Source: Thermoplasmata archaeon
Lineage (GTDB): Archaea > Thermoplasmatota > Thermoplasmata > Thermoplasmatales > Thermoplasmataceae
DNA length: 9,888 nucleotides
Reading direction: 5' to 3'
Assembly: GCA_021826835.1 (NCBI GenBank)
Contig: JAKAYH010000054.1
Coordinates: forward strand, 1 to 9,888
Made by a program: the position numbers and the translations under genes. The notes beneath the pieces are model-generated. The model did not search any database. It was not told where the DNA came from and was given only the letters and a program-made list of their open reading frames with translations. Positions within the stretch are counted from its first letter, which is position 1; each line of letters starts with the position of its first letter. Shown piece by piece: positions 1 through 6,712 of this stretch.

Positions 1-9
1 TCGGGCTCG

Positions 10-915
10 ATGTCATGGCCATCATCCTCTGCTTACTCCATAGCCCTCCAAAATCCAAAACAAAATATCGCAGAGGCATATGAATCAATTAGAAACGGAA
101 TTTTTGAGAAGAATCCCATGGTAAAATACCCAACCCTCATTTTTGGATCAGGAAATTTTGGAACAGTATTCAAGGTAAAAACTGATGGGGGAACATATGC
201 AATAAAATGTTTTACACGAGGCTCCCCTGATCTTGAAATTCGATATCAGGCCATAAGCAGTTTTCTTAAGGCAAAGAAATTTCCATTCTTTACTGAATTC
301 AACTACATGGATGATGCAGTAAGAGTTATGGGCAAAAAGGAGACTTATTTTCCAATCCTAATGATGTCATGGGTTTCCGGGGAAAATATGAATCAGTATA
401 TCAGGAGAAATTTAAACAATCCGAGCGCCCTTAATGTCACGGCTAAAAGCCTTTTAAAATCAGTGCAGGAAATGGTCAAAAGCAATATTGCCCACGGAGA
501 TCTTTCAGGAGACAATATACTTGTCCGTGAGAACGGGGAAATCAATCTAATAGATTACGATGGAATGTATGTACCTGCAATAGCAAGCCTTGGAGCCAGC
601 GAGGCAGGGCATGAAGCATTCCAACACCCCAAAAGGATGACAGAATTCAACGGCAAACTTGACTATTTCTCGTGCCTTCTAATTTATGTAACTCTTCTTG
701 CGTTGTCAAAAAAACCGGATCTCTGGCAATTTAATGATGGAGATGGAGATAAGCTCATATTATCAGGAGATGACCTTAATAATCCAGGACGTTCAGAGGT
801 ACTGAAAGAAATGCTGAAAATCGGCGGTAAAGTAAAAACGTTGACCAATCTTCTAATTAAGAGTCTTTCCAAGGATAGTGGATGGGATCAGATTTCGCCG
901 TTGGTAATTTCATAA
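10..915 (+). CDS. Ser/Thr-type protein kinase of a vWA-PP2C-kinase triad
   Basis: Protein kinase-fold protein of 301 residues, expected to transfer phosphate from ATP to a protein in the cytoplasm; the likely partners are the vWA and PP2C proteins encoded next door. Visible motifs in order: an N-terminal WPSSSAYSIALQNP segment (3-16) resembling the WPS-x-Y-x-A-QNP lead-in I recall from kinases of this group; glycine loop GSGNFG (46-51); AIK with the ATP-anchoring Lys66; catalytic loop HGDLSGDN (162-169) with Asp164 and Asn169; metal-binding Asp182 in LIDYDG, in place of DFG; and GHEAFQHPKR (200-209) where the activation-segment end would be. All residues needed for catalysis are present, so it should be active. 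No membrane segment is apparent. It ends 5 bases before the stop of the opposing PP2C gene. The ATG at 10 fits the family N terminus, but there is no clear ribosome site and the frame is open to the window edge, so a longer N terminus cannot be excluded. Confidence 0.85.
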   Translation: MSWPSSSAYSIALQNPKQNIAEAYESIRNGIFEKNPMVKYPTLIFGSGNFGTVFKVKTDGGTYAIKCFTRGSPDLEIRYQAISSFLKAKKFPFFTEFNYMDDAVRVMGKKETYFPILMMSWVSGENMNQYIRRNLNNPSALNVTAKSLLKSVQEMVKSNIAHGDLSGDNILVRENGEINLIDYDGMYVPAIASLGASEAGHEAFQHPKRMTEFNGKLDYFSCLLIYVTLLALSKKPDLWQFNDGDGDKLILSGDDLNNPGRSEVLKEMLKIGGKVKTLTNLLIKSLSKDSGWDQISPLVIS

Positions 916-920
916 GAAGT

Positions 921-1643
921 CTATATCTCAATGGTTATTATTGAAATATCGTCGTTCTTCATTTCTCCACTAATTCTAAGTTCGTCCCAATAGGATTTTT
1001 CAGGATTAAGATAAGTTGTAATATCGTCAATTCTCCTTATCCCACCTTCCATAATCCATTTTGAAGCAGCATCTGAAGCAAGCAAAATCTTGCTTCCTTG
1101 TTCCACAGTATAATTTTTCATTTCGTAGTCTGGAATTTCAAGTGGTGAATCATCGAAGATTGGCTCACCATGACCACTCCAGAGGAGATCCGGATGAAGA
1201 CCAAAGCCAGACACATCCTTTATGGGAAAGCTTTCGAATCGCTTGTTTGTTCTTATGAAAGCACAGCTGTCACCAACTGCGATGCAATTTACTCTGTAAT
1301 TCTTCTCACTCTTTCTTATTTCCATGCCTATGAACGTTGCGTAGGAACCTAAAACCGACTTATTCTTCACATTCCATTTCAGGTTGTTCCACTCTATTTT
1401 ATCATGCCAAAGGTTTATGGAGTTCCTGTAAATTTTATTGATTATTTCTTCAGGATTACCACTTAGATTTCCGTACTGCGAAAAGGTATCAACAAGGCAC
1501 TTTGCCCACAAACCTGAAAATACCGAATCGCTAGCTCCATCTGAAACGGCAAATCTCATGTTCAGATCGTCAGACATGAGATAGTCTTCGCATTCAGCCT
1601 GTGTATTTCCAACCTTTGGAAATATTATGGATTGACTTCTCAT
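921..1643 (-). CDS. PP2C-type protein phosphatase of the triad
   Basis: Predicted metal-dependent Ser/Thr protein phosphatase of 240 residues, a single PP2C domain with no signal peptide or membrane helix. It likely removes the phosphates added by the neighbouring kinase. Recognisable motifs: CEDYL (18-22) with the acidic residues that start the metal site; AVSDGASDSVFSGLWA (32-47) with metal-binding Asp35-Gly36; GSYATF (99-104); AVGDSCAF (122-129); LLASDAASKW (187-196) with Asp191; and KNDDISIITIEI (229-240) with Asp231/Asp232 at the C terminus. The classical DGxGG is DGASD here and the later SDG is SDA; DGA followed by a serine-rich WA stretch is, from memory, usual in the triad-type phosphatases. 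The ATG overlaps the stop of the upstream vWA gene by 4 bases (ATGA, 1640-1643), so translation is probably coupled and the two products made together. Confidence 0.85.
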   Translation of the reverse strand: MRSQSIIFPKVGNTQAECEDYLMSDDLNMRFAVSDGASDSVFSGLWAKCLVDTFSQYGNLSGNPEEIINKIYRNSINLWHDKIEWNNLKWNVKNKSVLGSYATFIGMEIRKSEKNYRVNCIAVGDSCAFIRTNKRFESFPIKDVSGFGLHPDLLWSGHGEPIFDDSPLEIPDYEMKNYTVEQGSKILLASDAASKWIMEGGIRRIDDITTYLNPEKSYWDELRISGEMKNDDISIITIEI

Positions 1644-2458
1644 TTCACTCTGCTATATGCTACCCTTGTACCAATATCCAGTAGCTTGATGAGATCTTCC
1701 AGCCTAGCATTGAAAACATATGCTCTTGCCCCTGTTGTTACATCTTGATACTCTTCTCTTGCTATTGCCAGCATAGAGTCAGGAAGCACTGTTGATATGC
1801 TGAACATGGTTGAGGCATATTTTTCCTGGGGTAGCTTGGATTCATCTTCCGGGAAAGAAACCGGCTGAGCCGACGACTCTGAAAGGTGACAGTTCCAGAG
1901 CATGGTCTTCCCGTCCTTTGTTGAAAGTTCAGTAAGTTCTTTGGATATATCTGTGGGAGAACCATCTGTGGATTCTCCGTCGCTGATATTTATAACAACT
2001 GGTGGATATGAGTATTGATGATCCTGAACCCATTTCTCCACCCATTCCTTTGCCAGTTTTAGAGCAGATACCATTGGGGTATCGCTTGCGGCAACAGGTT
2101 CAAACCAAACTGGATATTGAAATTCTACTTCCTGATCATCCACTTTTTCTTTCCTCGTTTCCATTTTCTTAATTACGTTTTCCATTTCTGTTATTGGAAC
2201 CGGAGCATCCGATATTAGGCCGGCAGCGCCTGATCTTTCAAACCCATACCCAATTACACCGAGATCAAAGTAATGTCTGACTCCTTCAGATTTTGTGCAT
2301 CTGTTTATAAGTTCAGCAATTTGCTTGTTGATGGCGTCTGTTGCTTCTACGGCCTTGGATCTTTCGCCACCTGATAACTTGTGGCTCATAGATCTTGACT
2401 GATCGAGCAAGAACAAAAATAATCCGGGATTCCTTCTACTTATTTCAGCTTCATACAT
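1640..2458 (-). CDS. von Willebrand factor A (vWA) domain protein, TerY-like
   Basis: A 272-residue, essentially single-domain vWA protein, cytoplasmic by lack of signal or membrane segments. It carries a complete metal-ion-dependent adhesion site: DQSRS (19-23) giving Asp19, Ser21, Ser23; Thr127 in ASDTPM; and Asp160 in NISDGESTDG (157-166). Such domains bind a protein ligand through a bound divalent metal. The LLDQSRSMS opening and the GYG (70-72) strand resemble TerY-type proteins. It is the first gene of a two-gene unit with the PP2C phosphatase (4-base overlap), with the kinase gene facing them, matching the TerY-P triad composition in which the vWA protein is thought to be the scaffold or phosphorylation target. 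The start is the ATG at 2456-2458; a second ATG 4 bases downstream is out of frame. A TATA-like box lies 17-28 bases upstream. Assignment to TerY itself rather than another small vWA family is less certain than the domain call. Confidence 0.82.
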   Translation of the reverse strand: MYEAEISRRNPGLFLFLLDQSRSMSHKLSGGERSKAVEATDAINKQIAELINRCTKSEGVRHYFDLGVIGYGFERSGAAGLISDAPVPITEMENVIKKMETRKEKVDDQEVEFQYPVWFEPVAASDTPMVSALKLAKEWVEKWVQDHQYSYPPVVINISDGESTDGSPTDISKELTELSTKDGKTMLWNCHLSESSAQPVSFPEDESKLPQEKYASTMFSISTVLPDSMLAIAREEYQDVTTGARAYVFNARLEDLIKLLDIGTRVAYSRVK

Positions 2459-2474
2459 AACTTCCTAAGGCGAC

Positions 2475-2492
2475 TATAATAAAAATCTTTTC
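2475..2492 (-). promoter_or_regulatory. Archaeal promoter of the vWA-PP2C unit (TATA-like box)
   Basis: Read on the - strand, ATTTTTATTATA (2486-2475) preceded by GAAAAG (BRE-like) sits 17-28 bases before the vWA ATG. A start of transcription about 25 bases downstream of the box would fall at or within a few bases of the ATG, giving a leaderless or very short-leader mRNA. Predicted from spacing and composition only. Confidence 0.45.
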
Positions 2493-2625
2493 CATTCTCT
2501 CGCAAGGAACAACAACCATCTTTTTAGGTCTGAAGAAACTAACAATGGATTTAGATTGGATATTGAGAGTGAATAGATAAGAAAAATGATATGTTTCCAC
2601 CCAATATGAAGAGGAGATCTTCACT

Positions 2626-2660
2626 GAGATAATTACATTTTTATCTTAAAAGTAATCTCA
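2626..2660 (+). promoter_or_regulatory. Promoter/operator region of the APC permease gene
   Basis: An AT-rich TATA-like stretch (CATTTTTATCTTAAAA, 2636-2651) lies about 15-28 bases before the GTG start, consistent with a leaderless transcript. It is bracketed by an imperfect inverted repeat: TGAGA-taa-TTAC (2625-2636) and GTAATCTCA (2652-2660), nine paired bases with a 3-base bulge. This could be a repressor site over the promoter, or a hairpin by chance in AT-rich DNA. Confidence 0.35.
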
Positions 2661-2663
2661 CCC

Positions 2664-3995
2664 GTGGAAACTGCAAAGATAATAGACTTCAAGAGAAGTT
2701 TCATGCAATCTTTTACCTCCATTGGACCCTTTCTAGATATTGCTGCTATCTTTGCCTCAATAGCTATCATTTCCCTATTTATGATGCCATTAGTGGTTTT
2801 ATCTTCATTTCTTATTTCATACACAACAATCTATGGAGTTTATTACATTTCAAAGAGTCATTCCAGCAACGGTGGTTATTATTCCTTTACTGGAAAAATC
2901 TTTGGTGTAAACGCAGGCCTGATCACAGGTATCTTCTATATTTTTTACAGTTCATTGGTGCTTCCAAACATTTCACTGTTCGTTGCAACTTTCATTGAAT
3001 CATCTCTTACTTCAGTGGGTTTTAATTTTCTCTATTCACTGGATGTATACGCACTTCTATTTTCTTTATCCGCAATAATATTAGTTTCAAGAGGCTTAAG
3101 ATTCTCCTCATTTTATGTTTTATTATTTGGGTTTATTGAAATTGCAGCGATGATCTTTTACATAACATTCTTCTTTACTTTTTCTCAGGGATATATCAAT
3201 CCTTTGCAAAATTTTGACGTTGAATCTTTCTTTACCGGAGTAATGTTCGGGATGGTCATATTTGCAGGTAGTGGATCATCAATATTCATTTCCGAAAACA
3301 CGCAAAGACCTAATAAATTAGTTCCGCTTGCTGTACTTACATCTTTCACAATCTCCGGATTGATTCTAACTTTTGCAGCATTCGCAATGAATGATTATCT
3401 CGGACAGGCAGGTCTTATTCTTTATTCACAGACAGGGGGAGAATACATATTAACGAGACTAATGGATTATAATTTCCTTCTGTTTGCAATATTTTTATCA
3501 ATCACCGTGTTGAGTGCTTTCAACTTGGCTATTTCATATTTGAGAGCTTTTATAAGCACTTTGGAAAGAATGAGAAAAGACAAAATAATACCTTCTTGGA
3601 AAACGAGATTCAATGACTCGTCACTCGACCTTTTCATATTGTTACTTGTTACATTGATCATAATATTAATTTCAAATTTCATAGGTTTCTTCAACATGTT
3701 TCTCACAATTCTGACCTGTGTAGCGTTGTCTTATATTTTAGTGCACATTGTAACTGCCCTTGCAATCATTAAAGATTCAAAGCACTCCATAAAAAAGCCC
3801 AGCTTCATAATATCTTTAATTTCTTTGATATTACTTTCACTTGTTCTGTACTATGAAATTACCTATGATCCTAACCTATACTCCAATTTAATTACATTAA
3901 CCATGGTTCTATTGAGCGCTATAACCATTGCTGCGGTCAATATATATGGGAGGAAATATCTTTCAATGGTTAACTTTGATTACAACCTTCTCTAA
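2664..3995 (+). CDS. APC-superfamily amino acid permease
   Basis: Integral membrane transporter of 443 residues, probably importing an amino acid or related amine by secondary (H+- or Na+-coupled) transport. About 12 hydrophobic helices can be placed roughly at 18-40, 42-63, 80-110, 124-142, 147-173, 187-209, 219-242, 268-298, 319-338, 340-369, 379-398 and 407-427, the usual APC topology and length. Family features: KRSFMQSFTSIGPFLD (10-25) leading into helix 1 with its unwound Gly-Pro; GGYYSFTGKIFG (70-81), matching the G-G-x-Y-x-Y/F...G signature after helix 2; and AGSGSSIFISENTQRP (201-216) after helix 6, where the family has a G-x-E-S...E-x-x-x-P pattern. The substrate cannot be told from sequence. 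The start used is GTG; the next in-frame start, ATG at 2703, would remove the first 13 residues. The ALDH-like gene follows 73 bases later on the same strand, so they may be co-transcribed. Base composition is more AT-rich than the flanking genes, as expected for a membrane protein. Confidence 0.82.
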   Translation: METAKIIDFKRSFMQSFTSIGPFLDIAAIFASIAIISLFMMPLVVLSSFLISYTTIYGVYYISKSHSSNGGYYSFTGKIFGVNAGLITGIFYIFYSSLVLPNISLFVATFIESSLTSVGFNFLYSLDVYALLFSLSAIILVSRGLRFSSFYVLLFGFIEIAAMIFYITFFFTFSQGYINPLQNFDVESFFTGVMFGMVIFAGSGSSIFISENTQRPNKLVPLAVLTSFTISGLILTFAAFAMNDYLGQAGLILYSQTGGEYILTRLMDYNFLLFAIFLSITVLSAFNLAISYLRAFISTLERMRKDKIIPSWKTRFNDSSLDLFILLLVTLIIILISNFIGFFNMFLTILTCVALSYILVHIVTALAIIKDSKHSIKKPSFIISLISLILLSLVLYYEITYDPNLYSNLITLTMVLLSAITIAAVNIYGRKYLSMVNFDYNLL

Positions 3996-4068
3996 TCAAA
4001 TTGATATTTTGGTTCTCAGGAACTATCATAAACTCTTTTAGAGAATCATCAATGATGATATGACATAA

Positions 4069-5307
4069 TTGAAGATTTTTGATAAATTCACAGGGAGCGA
4101 AGTCGGTGAGGTAGAGATCCTAAAAATAGAGGATAATTCCTTTGAAAAAAATTCCATGAGAACCACTGAATTCAACCTGAAAGAAAGACTAACGATCCTT
4201 CGAGAAGCATCTGATCTCATAGATCAGAATATGGAATTCCTTGCACAAACGCTTTCCATGGAAACGGGTAAAGCGTATAGAAACGCTGAATGGGAGCTTA
4301 TCCATATGAAGGATCTTATGCTGAATCCAATCCTTACCATGAGTGACCATAGGATTGCTTATGAAAACTGTATGGAAGAATCCAATGGAATACACCTGTT
4401 CAATATACCTGAAGGAATTCCAGTTCAGGCATTTATAAATGAGGCAATCACAGGTATTTTAAAAGGTCAAAAAACCATAGCCCTGCATAACCCTTCCTGC
4501 CCATTGACCACAATGAAAATATCAGAAATTCTTGGAGAATCTGTTAAAGGCTGGAAGAAATTCATAACTGATGTTCTTATGGAAAGCCAGAATTCGGGGA
4601 TCAAGAAAATTATTTCATCAGAAGAACCTCATACCATGACATTTTATGGGACGCCGGAAGAATGCACGGGATTCTCAAAAGTTACAGGACTAATTAATGC
4701 GAAAATGAGCATAATGTCAAACTCTCGTGCAGTTATATGGGATAAGAAATACATGGAATATGCTCTTGACTGGGCATTAAGAAAATCATTAACGCCGGTT
4801 TCCAACCACAGAATGAGGGTTCAGACGATCATAGTAAAGGCAGAATTCTTTACATATTTCAAGAATAGATTTATGGAACTCTCAAAAAAGCTGAAGTTCG
4901 GTGCACCCGTTGACAAAGCCCAGGACTGCAATTACTATCCAAATATATGTGAGGAAAAGAGGGCAATTCAAGTAGTAAAACATGCTAGGGAAATGGGGTT
5001 TGTCATAGAGGGAGAAGAGGATAAGAGATTCCCCATTGTTTTGCATAACGAATATGATGATTTAAAAAAGAAACTTGAAGATATCGACGGTGCCATAGCA
5101 TTTATAGTTCCAGCAAAATCCCTTAAAAACGCAATGAACTTCTCCTTCGAAAGGAAGTCGTGGGAGACCACATACCTCTTTGCAAATGGCATAGAAGAGG
5201 CAGACCTGGTCAGATCTCTATCAGGTTCGTCTACCGTTATATTTAATCCTAAAAAAGAAGACATTGTCGGTTTTTCAAAGCATATTGAGAAAAAAGTGAT
5301 CAGTTAG
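4069..5307 (+). CDS. Aldehyde dehydrogenase-fold protein lacking the catalytic residues (putative pseudoenzyme)
   Basis: A 412-residue protein that follows the aldehyde dehydrogenase (ALDH) fold end to end: KFTGSEVGEV (6-15) like the family opening; ERLTILREASDLI (39-51) and ETGK (65-68) of the N-terminal helices; FNIPEGIP (111-118) at the PWNFP position with Asn112 kept; TFYGTPEECTG (191-201) at the FTGS-x-x-G position; KLKFGAP (275-281); GAIAFIVPAKS (341-351) at the FGPV-x-P-V position; VIFNP (390-394) near the end. By hand alignment the general-base Glu (LELGG) is Met216 in IMSNSR, the nucleophilic Cys (GQ-x-C) is Arg248 in SNHRMR, and the NAD-ribose Lys is His140. It is therefore unlikely to oxidise aldehydes; a non-catalytic, binding or regulatory role is inferred. 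Intact and full length, so not an obvious pseudogene. The start is TTG, since an in-frame stop lies 3 bases upstream and the next ATG (residue 30) would cut the family N terminus. It overlaps the opposing icd stop by 8 bases. Confidence 0.75.
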   Translation: MKIFDKFTGSEVGEVEILKIEDNSFEKNSMRTTEFNLKERLTILREASDLIDQNMEFLAQTLSMETGKAYRNAEWELIHMKDLMLNPILTMSDHRIAYENCMEESNGIHLFNIPEGIPVQAFINEAITGILKGQKTIALHNPSCPLTTMKISEILGESVKGWKKFITDVLMESQNSGIKKIISSEEPHTMTFYGTPEECTGFSKVTGLINAKMSIMSNSRAVIWDKKYMEYALDWALRKSLTPVSNHRMRVQTIIVKAEFFTYFKNRFMELSKKLKFGAPVDKAQDCNYYPNICEEKRAIQVVKHAREMGFVIEGEEDKRFPIVLHNEYDDLKKKLEDIDGAIAFIVPAKSLKNAMNFSFERKSWETTYLFANGIEEADLVRSLSGSSTVIFNPKKEDIVGFSKHIEKKVIS

Positions 5308-6529
5308 TTTCGTGATCCTTTATTCCTCTCATTCTTGAAATTATCTCCTTTCCAAATTCAGAGCACTTTAGCGGCTTTATATTTAAAATTCTTGCAAGAT
5401 CCTGGGTTACTCTTTGATTTGCATAACACTGGGATACGGCCTCCTCCAATATCTGGGCTGCTTCAAACCAGTTGAGCTGTCTGAGCATCATGCTTCCTGA
5501 TAGTATTATGGAAGTTGGATTGGCAATATCCATACCTGCATATTTGGGAGCAGTCCCATGAACAGCTTCAAAAATGGCATATGTATCTCCTATGTTTGCA
5601 CCGGGTGCAATCCCCAGACCTCCTACCTGAGCAGCTAACGCATCTGACAGATAATCGCCATTAAGGTTTGTAGTTGCAATAATATCATAATCCTCAGTTC
5701 GTGTGAGTACCTGCTGGAACATATTATCAGTTATTCTGTCTTTGATCACAATCTTGCCTTGATAGCTTCCCGGGGACTCAAGATAAGCATCTTCTCTCAC
5801 TGTCTTATCTGCAAATTCTTCCGATGCAACCTCATAACCCCATTCCTTGAAGGCACCCTCAGTGTATTTCATAATGTTTCCCTTATGGACTAGTGTAACG
5901 CTCCTTCTGTTATTTTTTATAGCGTATTCTATTGCCTTTCTGACGAGCCTCGAACTTCTGAATTTGCTTATTGGCTTTATTCCAATCCCCGTATCCTCTG
6001 TAAGATTAACATTAAACTCCTTTGTAAGAATGGCTCTGAGCTTCTTTGCCTCTTCTGAGTTGTATTTCCATTCAATTCCTGCATATAGATCTTCAGTGTT
6101 TTCCCTAAATACAACCATATTCATTTTCTCAGGGTGGGTAACAGGTGAAGGAACTCCAGGGAAATATTTAACAGGTCTAACATTTGCATATAGATCGAAA
6201 TGCTGCCTGAGAGTCACATTAAGAGATCTAAATCCCTGTCCAATAGGTGTTGTCAATGGTCCCTTTATGGCTATTATGGTCTTCTGTAATAAGTCAAGGG
6301 ATTCCTGTGGAAGATGCTTCCCTGTCTTTTCAAATGCATGCTCTGCTGCTGCAACTTTTTCCCATATTATGGATCGCTTACCTGAATAAGCTATTTCGAG
6401 CGCTGCATTTACAACTGAAATCATTGTGCTGGTTATATCAGGTCCTATTCCATCACCTTCTATATAGCCAATGTTAGGGTTATCAGGAATATTCAACCTG
6501 TTATTTTCCTCAATAGATATGTATGCCAT
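5300..6529 (-). CDS. icd: Isocitrate dehydrogenase, NADP-type, E. coli-like homodimeric form
   Basis: Oxidative decarboxylation of isocitrate to 2-oxoglutarate in the TCA cycle; 409 residues from the chosen start (E. coli Icd has 416). Substrate residues by alignment with E. coli: Ser102, Asn104, Arg108, Arg118 and Arg142, with Tyr149 and Lys216 as catalytic pair; metal aspartates Asp268, Asp292 (NLNGDY) and Asp296. The coenzyme loop HGTAPKYAG (324-332) keeps Lys329-Tyr330, typical of NADP use. The second NADP contact, Tyr391 in E. coli, is Gln376 here while Arg395 is kept as Arg380, so NADP is likely but not assured. The start at 6529 is preferred because GGGAGAG lies 4 bases upstream and the protein then begins close to the family's usual point; an in-frame ATG at 6559 would add 10 residues without family similarity and has no ribosome site. 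Transcribed divergently from purA; convergent and overlapping with the ALDH-like gene. Confidence 0.93.
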   Translation of the reverse strand: MAYISIEENNRLNIPDNPNIGYIEGDGIGPDITSTMISVVNAALEIAYSGKRSIIWEKVAAAEHAFEKTGKHLPQESLDLLQKTIIAIKGPLTTPIGQGFRSLNVTLRQHFDLYANVRPVKYFPGVPSPVTHPEKMNMVVFRENTEDLYAGIEWKYNSEEAKKLRAILTKEFNVNLTEDTGIGIKPISKFRSSRLVRKAIEYAIKNNRRSVTLVHKGNIMKYTEGAFKEWGYEVASEEFADKTVREDAYLESPGSYQGKIVIKDRITDNMFQQVLTRTEDYDIIATTNLNGDYLSDALAAQVGGLGIAPGANIGDTYAIFEAVHGTAPKYAGMDIANPTSIILSGSMMLRQLNWFEAAQILEEAVSQCYANQRVTQDLARILNIKPLKCSEFGKEIISRMRGIKDHETN

Positions 6530-6533
6530 TGTT

Positions 6534-6540
6534 CTCTCCC
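6534..6540 (-). promoter_or_regulatory. Ribosome binding site deciding the icd start
   Basis: On the - strand GGGAGAG (6540-6534) precedes the ATG at 6529-6527 with 4 bases in between (6 from the GGAG core). It matches the complement of the archaeal 16S 3' end (GGAGGTGA) and supports this internal ATG over the one at 6559. Confidence 0.5.
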
Positions 6541-6558
6541 TTGTTATTGATTTCTCCA

Positions 6559-6570
6559 TTATAGTTTTTT
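6559..6570 (-). promoter_or_regulatory. Possible icd TATA box
   Basis: AAAAAACTATAA on the - strand lies about 30-41 bases before the ATG at 6529, giving a predicted transcript start around 6535 and a leader of only a few bases. That would clip the ribosome site, so either the true start is somewhat upstream or a different box (for example TGATATTT near 6585) is used. Weak call. Confidence 0.25.
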
Positions 6571-6672
6571 CACAGATAATGAAATATCAGAAAAATTAGC
6601 ATTGGATAGTAATTTTGAAATGAGTTCATTATGAATTGAAGTGGTTATTGGGAGGACAACGATTGAAATTGG

Positions 6673-6688
6673 GAAAGTAATTTATTTC
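6673..6688 (+). promoter_or_regulatory. Promoter of the purA-hutU unit (BRE + TATA)
   Basis: GAAAGTAA (6673-6680, BRE-like) followed by TTTATTTC (6681-6688) is centred about 29 bases before the purA ATG, the arrangement expected for a leaderless archaeal mRNA beginning at or just before the start codon. No ribosome site precedes purA, in keeping with leaderless translation. Confidence 0.5.
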
Positions 6689-6712
6689 ACAAGTGATACC
6701 ATCCGTTGACTC

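Noticed and set aside
2459..2663. Small RNA or small protein gene in the 205-base divergent spacer
   Set aside because: No open frame with a start and ribosome site and no convincing stable fold; the space is explained by two divergent promoters.
2633..2824. 63-codon open frame on the - strand in the permease promoter region
   Set aside because: It overlaps the first helices of the permease, which has strong family features; no ribosome site and no recognisable motif.
3995..4005. ATCAA-A-TTGAT palindrome after the permease stop as a terminator
   Set aside because: Only a 5-base stem with a one-base loop, not followed by a good T-run; too weak to call.
6224..6226. Icd regulation by AceK-type phosphorylation of Ser102
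   Set aside because: The RSLNVTLRQ context matches E. coli, but this serine is a substrate-binding residue in nearly all members and nothing in the window suggests an AceK kinase; the neighbouring triad kinase is far away and not of that family.
5847..6389. 180-codon open frame on the + strand inside icd
   Set aside because: It lies wholly within the well-supported icd gene on the opposite strand and its translation matches no family I know.
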